A DNA stretch of 18,160 bases. Origin: UBA1189 sp045126595. Its GTDB lineage: Bacteria > Bacteroidota > Bacteroidia > Bacteroidales > Bacteroidaceae. The notes under the pieces were generated by a model. That model saw nothing but the letters and a program-made list of their open reading frames with translations. It made no database searches and was not told the origin of the DNA. A program made the translations under genes and the position numbers. The stretch is taken from NCBI GenBank assembly GCA_045126595.1, contig JBGVOS010000024.1, forward strand, positions 1-18,160, read 5' to 3'. Below, piece by piece: positions 15,161-18,160 of this stretch; the first letter of the stretch is position 1; every line of letters begins with the position of its first letter.

Positions 15161-16606
15161 TTACTTACGCATCCGCGCTACAGGGATGTGTAGCTGTTCG
15201 CGATACTTGGCCACGGTGCGGCGTGCCACGCTGAAGCCGTGTTGGGCGAGTGCTGCCACAAGCTGCTCATCGGTGAGTGGGGCGTTCTTATCCTCCTCGT
15301 CTACCAACTCCTTGATGAGATTGTGTACCTCCTTGATGGACACCTCATCGCCTTCGGCATTGGCGATGCCATCGCTGAAGAAATAGCGCAGGGGGAAGAT
15401 GCCGAAGGGCGTCTGCACATACTTACTGATGGTGGCACGCGAGACGGTAGAGATGTCATACCCCGTCAGTTCGGCCACATCCTTGAGGATGAGCGGGCGC
15501 AAGAGCGACTCGTCGCCCTCAAGGAAGAAGGGTCGTTGCAGGGTGATAATGGCCTCCATCGTACGGGTGAGTGTCTGTTCGCGCTGCTGTATGGCATGAA
15601 TGAAGTCGCGTGCCGCCTCTATCTTCTGCCGTAGGAACTGTGCCGCTCCCCGGCTGTCGGCATTTCCCGAGGCCGCCTGCTCGTCGAGCATCTGCATGAA
15701 CTCGCCGCTCACGCGCAGCTGGGGGGTATTTTGGTTGTTGAGGCTCAGGGTGATGTTATCGTCAAAGACCTCGACGATGAAGTCGGGAACAATCTGCGCG
15801 TTGCTGCGCTCCATGCTGTCGCCCAACGAGGCTCCGGGGCGCGGGTTGAGGCGCACTATCTCGGCAATGACATCGCTTGTCTCGTCAGAGCTCCAGCCAA
15901 GGCGCTGCTCTATCTTCTCCCACCGCTTGTGAGTGAAGTCATCATAGCACTGGGTGAGCAACAGGCGTTGCTGATTGATCAGTGGAGTCTGCTCCTTGCG
16001 GTCGAGCTGTAGCAGCAGGCACTCCTGCAGGTCGCGTGCTCCGATGCCTGCAGGGTCAAACTGCTGTATACAACGCAGCACCTCCTCTACGGCGCTTTCG
16101 TCGGCATCGATGCCGTGATAGATGGCCAGTTCGTCGGCAATGCTCGCCAGAGACTTGTGGAGCAGCCCGTCCTCGTCGAGCGAGCCGATGAGGTACTCGC
16201 CTATGGTAGTCTGCTCATCGCTGAGGGGCCAGTCATGGAGCTGCCCCATGAGGTAATCATAGAACGAGGGCATGTCGGCATACTGCACGGCCTGTTGCTC
16301 GGCACTCTGTGGCAGGGCGCTGAGCTTGTAGTCGGGGATGTCGTCCTCGCTGCGATAGTCGCCCATGATGAGCTCCTCGCTGCTTTCGGTGCCGCCGTCA
16401 TGTTCTCCACTGGTAAGCTCGGCAGGAGTTTCGGGTGCCGATGCCTCGAGTGCGGGATTGTCGATGACCTCGCCGCGCACGCGCTCTTCCATCTCTACGG
16501 TGGTGAGCTCGACGAGGCGCGCCACCAGCACCTGCAGGGGCGACAGTCCTTGCGTCTGCACCATCTGTTGGCCCTGTACCTGTATCTGTGAGGACTTATA
16601 GTTCAT
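15161..16606 (-). CDS. rpoN: RNA polymerase sigma-54 factor
   Basis: RpoN directs RNA polymerase to -24/-12 promoters that need AAA+ activators. With the start at 16606 it has 481 residues. The glutamine-rich activator-interacting region I (about 1-50) contains QIQVQGQQMVQTQGLSPLQ. An acidic linker (about 55-105) is rich in E, D and S. The core-binding domain (about 110-310) has FDPAGIGARDLQECLLLQL and IVRLNPRPG. The DNA-binding part has the helix-turn-helix TGYDISTVSRATISKYVQTPFGIFPLRYFFS, and the RpoN box ARRTVAKYRE at 461-470 reads the -24 element. The frame is open to 16642, but the -7 element sits at 16629-16636, so transcription starts near 16622 and translation must begin downstream. 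MNYKSSQIQVQGQQ is the conserved start. No activator gene is nearby. Confidence 0.95.
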   Translation of the reverse strand: MNYKSSQIQVQGQQMVQTQGLSPLQVLVARLVELTTVEMEERVRGEVIDNPALEASAPETPAELTSGEHDGGTESSEELIMGDYRSEDDIPDYKLSALPQSAEQQAVQYADMPSFYDYLMGQLHDWPLSDEQTTIGEYLIGSLDEDGLLHKSLASIADELAIYHGIDADESAVEEVLRCIQQFDPAGIGARDLQECLLLQLDRKEQTPLINQQRLLLTQCYDDFTHKRWEKIEQRLGWSSDETSDVIAEIVRLNPRPGASLGDSMERSNAQIVPDFIVEVFDDNITLSLNNQNTPQLRVSGEFMQMLDEQAASGNADSRGAAQFLRQKIEAARDFIHAIQQREQTLTRTMEAIITLQRPFFLEGDESLLRPLILKDVAELTGYDISTVSRATISKYVQTPFGIFPLRYFFSDGIANAEGDEVSIKEVHNLIKELVDEEDKNAPLTDEQLVAALAQHGFSVARRTVAKYREQLHIPVARMRK

Positions 16607-16628
16607 CTCTGAATCTGTTTTCTCGATG

Positions 16629-16636
16629 CAAAAGTA
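16629..16636 (-). promoter_or_regulatory. -7 promoter element of rpoN
   Basis: On the minus strand TACTTTTG fits TAnnTTTG exactly, giving a start near 16622 and a 16-base leader before the ATG at 16606. The expected -33 position holds TTTC instead of TTTG. A second, stronger-looking promoter in the same direction lies at 16971-17001. Confidence 0.6.
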
Positions 16637-16729
16637 ACACAAAATTTCGGCTAAGCGAAATAATCATATAAAATCGGTTTCCCAAAATCAGCTGACCAGC
16701 TGACCGAGCACCACGCAATATTCTGTGTA

Positions 16730-16828
16730 TCAGTCAATACGTTCGGTCAACCCCTGCTGACCGAGGCTGACAGCTGCTGACCTTATACGATTATCATTCC
16801 CCTCGGGAGTCGCTTTTGTCTTTTTCAT
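16730..16828 (-). CDS. Possible 32-residue leader peptide inside the element
   Basis: An ATG at 16826-16828 opens 32 codons to TGA at 16730-16732, beginning MKKTKATPEGND and ending GLTERID. It is preceded by AAAGCAGGGAAAATT, an A/G-rich stretch suitable for initiation, and lies downstream of a consensus promoter at 16971-17001. It has no membrane segment or known motif, and part of it is made from the GCTGACC repeats, so it may be a chance frame. The frame stays open upstream to about 17037 without an earlier ATG. Confidence 0.2.
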   Translation of the reverse strand: MKKTKATPEGNDNRIRSAAVSLGQQGLTERID

Positions 16829-16866
16829 AATTTTCCCTGCTTTCTTTGTATTTTCTATTTCTTGGT

Positions 16867-16955
16867 GGCGACCATGTGCGCGGATGGTCGCCGTCACGTG
16901 CGCGCATGATAGCGACCACTTGCGCGAGTGCTCGCCATCAAGAACACGCGAATGC
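16867..16955. repeat. GC-rich ~22-base tandem repeat forming two hairpins
   Basis: GCGCG-type cores at 16878, 16900, 16922 and (as ACGCG) 16946 recur with spacings of 22, 22 and 24 bases, each followed a few bases later by a GC-ending segment. Odd units fold on themselves: GGCGACCAT (16867-16875) pairs perfectly with ATGGTCGCC (16884-16892). GCGACCACT (16912-16920) pairs with AGTGCTCGC (16927-16935) with one mismatch. The flanks are AT-rich, so the block stands out in composition. Confidence 0.6.
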
Positions 16956-16970
16956 AGGCGTAAATTTAAG

Positions 16971-17001
16971 CAAAGGTAGCCACTCGTGTGAGTATCGGCA
17001 A
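16971..17001 (-). promoter_or_regulatory. Consensus promoter inside the inverted-repeat element, directed at rpoN
   Basis: On the minus strand TACCTTTG (16971-16978) and TTG (16999-17001) are separated by 20 bases, a complete -7/-33 pair. A transcript would start near 16964 and run through the tandem hairpins and left inverted repeat into rpoN, a leader of about 358 bases. It could instead produce a separate small RNA. Confidence 0.5.
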
Positions 17002-17047
17002 GGCCTTTTTGTCTGAGGTATAAGCGTTGGAGTATAATTCAAAAGTC

Positions 17048-17086
17048 AACAGCGGTCAACCCCAGTCAGCTGGGTTGGCCGCTGTT
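17048..17086. repeat. Long near-perfect hairpin
   Basis: AACAGCGGTCAA-C-CCCAG (17048-17065) pairs with CTGGG-TTGGCCGCTGTT (17070-17086) around the loop TCAG: 17 pairs with one bulged C and one G-T. On the minus strand GACTTTTGAATT follows, which is only moderately terminator-like. It may be the 3' end of the T9SS-protein transcript or part of the surrounding repeat element. Confidence 0.6.
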
Positions 17087-17157
17087 ATGTATTGTAAAAC
17101 AGTGGATTAAGCTCGTCGGGTCAGCTGGTCAGCTGAAATCGGAAGACCTGTTTTATA

Positions 17158-17240
17158 GGCATCAATCACCGATGACAACCTTTTAACTTCGTTGAAGTTG
17201 CTCACACTCGGCATAACCAAAGTAAACTTTGCGTCTGCGC
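17158..17240. other. Short spacer after the T9SS-type gene with two small inverted repeats
   Basis: CAAAGT-AA-ACTTTG (17218-17231) and AACTTC-GTT-GAAGTT (17185-17199) are perfect short palindromes just beyond the stop of the minus-strand gene. Neither has a clear T tract on the minus strand, so a terminator role is only possible. Nothing else is seen here. Confidence 0.4.
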
Positions 17241-18160
17241 TCACTTAATCGCAACTTTCCTCCCATCCTTGATATAGATACCGCGCACAGGACTCTCGAC
17301 CTTGCGCCCTTTGAGGTCGTAGTAGGGAGAAGCGACATTATTAGCTTTTGGAAGAACAACCGAAGTGTTAGGATTATATTCCTCACCCCACAGCAGTTCG
17401 CCGTTGCGGTAGAAGTTGATGGGATAACTCTTCCCGCTATAACTATTGTAAGCCTCCCTAGGAGAAAGAAAAGGTTCGTTACTATAGCCAATCCCATAGA
17501 TGATGGAAGTATAGTAAATTTCGATAGATGGAACCTCCTCTCCATTTTGAAGTGTGACGGAAGAAACTTTCTCCACCTCTTCATACTGCTCCATAATACC
17601 ACCGATATTGGTGCATATCATGTCGCCCACTTTCCAATTACGTGGAGTGAAATCGTATAGGCATAACCAATAGTTGGGGGAATAAGGTTCATCATTCGCA
17701 TAGTTGAAATATACCAATCCGTTGAAGCTCTCGTATATTACACCGAAACGTTTGGCTCCGCCTCTAAGATTATGCCATACCACTACGCATTCGCGCCCAT
17801 CAACAATGGTGTCATTGCCGATCCACTTGTTGTAATAAATGGTGTCGCGTGGTTCTATTTTTTCAAAATCGTCACTATACTCTGGACCATGATATACGTT
17901 AGTGGTATAGACCCTGTTGGCAGGGAAGAAGCGTTGTTCCCGTTTCTTGGGGAGTTCTTTGCCCCACAGCAACTTGTTCTGATAATAAAAACTGACGGGA
18001 GACCATATTGTTCCATCTGGTGGTATTAAACGATAGATTGGCTCAAAGAACGGCTCGTCTACATAGCCCATGCCGTGGATGAGTCTTCCGCCTGGTAAAT
18101 TCGCCACTTGTCGGATCTTGCCATTGAGCAGCGTAATGGTATCTATTGATTCTATGGGTA
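17241..18160 (-). CDS. T9SS C-terminal-sorted secreted protein, N-terminus beyond window
   Basis: The frame is open from the TGA stop at 17241-17243 to the right edge; the apparent start at 18107 is an internal GTG, so the gene is cut by the window. About 306 residues are visible. The last 27 (YYDLKGRKVESPVRGIYIKDGRKVAIK) are a type A T9SS sorting tail of the Prevotella/Porphyromonas kind, which directs export through the outer membrane and surface attachment or release after tail removal. Before it are two copies of a unit: IHGMGYVDEPFFEP...FYYQNKLLWGKE and IYGIGYSNEPFLSP...FYRNGELLWGEE. They flank a middle segment rich in W, Y and N (DFTPRNWKVGDMICTNIGG). No catalytic motif is evident; the function is unknown. 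Codon use is AT-richer than in parE or rpoN. Confidence 0.85.
   Translation of the reverse strand, partial: PIESIDTITLLNGKIRQVANLPGGRLIHGMGYVDEPFFEPIYRLIPPDGTIWSPVSFYYQNKLLWGKELPKKREQRFFPANRVYTTNVYHGPEYSDDFEKIEPRDTIYYNKWIGNDTIVDGRECVVVWHNLRGGAKRFGVIYESFNGLVYFNYANDEPYSPNYWLCLYDFTPRNWKVGDMICTNIGGIMEQYEEVEKVSSVTLQNGEEVPSIEIYYTSIIYGIGYSNEPFLSPREAYNSYSGKSYPINFYRNGELLWGEEYNPNTSVVLPKANNVASPYYDLKGRKVESPVRGIYIKDGRKVAIK

Larger units (their letters stand above)
16667..17157. repeat. Intergenic element bounded by ~39-base inverted repeats
   Basis: The left end (16667-16705) reads TATAAAA, 14 variable bases, then TCAGCTGACCAGCTGACC. The right end (17119-17157) is the same arrangement inverted: a perfect 18-base core at 17119-17136, 14 bases with half matching, and TTTTATA. 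Inside the 413-base interval the word GCTGACC or its complement recurs several times, CGGTCAACCCC occurs twice (about 16744 and 17053), and a promoter, a GC-rich tandem repeat and a long hairpin are present. No transposase or recombinase is encoded. It may be a MITE-like element, an invertible segment or a composite of dispersed repeats. Confidence 0.6.

Noticed and set aside
16115..16591. A 158-codon plus-strand frame opposite rpoN
   Set aside because: It is antisense to the acidic linker and region I of RpoN and has no recognisable protein character.
16867..16955. CRISPR array
   Set aside because: Units are 22 bases back to back with degenerate copies and no unique spacers of uniform length; no cas genes are present.
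18105..18107. GTG as the start of the T9SS-type gene
   Set aside because: The frame continues open to the window edge with similar sequence, and no signal peptide follows the GTG, so it is internal.

Overview
The window looks like chromosomal DNA of a Bacteroidales bacterium, most likely Prevotella or a close relative. The clearest sign is the promoter grammar. Most gene starts are preceded by the Bacteroidetes -7 element TAnnTTTG, several with a TTG or TTTG about 20 bases upstream, and there are no strong Shine-Dalgarno sequences. The protein families agree: a DUF4476-like tail, a type IX secretion (T9SS) sorting tail of the YDLKGRKV type, paired rhomboid proteases, and Bacteroidetes-type ParE and RpoN. 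Genus is inferred from overall protein character, not from a marker gene.

Layout, left to right. (1) 3-140: the C-terminal end of a DUF4476-like protein. (2) 188-352, minus: tRNA-Leu(CAA) with its terminator and promoter. (3) 431-1390: a REP-like inverted repeat, then pyrH (UMP kinase, minus) with a structured leader. (4) 1450-3440, plus: a small two-helix membrane protein, a POT-family peptide transporter and a strong terminator. (5) 3504-8264, plus: a Crp/Fnr-type regulator, then a tight run parE-coaD-S41 peptidase. (6) 8272-10995, minus: a three-gene operon of two overlapping rhomboid proteases and a membrane-anchored endonuclease/exonuclease/phosphatase (EEP) protein. (7) 11204-15107, plus: a CPA2-like cation/proton antiporter and mutS. 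(8) 15161-16636, minus: rpoN (sigma-54), convergent with mutS. (9) 16667-17157: a non-coding block bounded by inverted repeats. (10) 17241-18160, minus: a secreted T9SS-type protein that runs off the right edge.

Most genes are housekeeping: nucleotide metabolism, CoA synthesis, chromosome decatenation, mismatch repair, a sigma factor and transport. Overlaps of a few bases (parE/coaD, rhomboid/rhomboid, rhomboid/EEP) support translational coupling. The most unusual part is the spacer upstream of rpoN. Its imperfect inverted ends of about 39 bases contain a perfect 18-base core. Between them lie a full consensus promoter pointing at rpoN, a GC-rich 22-base tandem repeat that folds into hairpins, and a long near-perfect hairpin. 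It could be an invertible promoter segment, a MITE-like dispersed element or a structured RNA locus; the sequence alone does not decide. I see no CRISPR array, prophage, transposase gene or recognisable defence system here.
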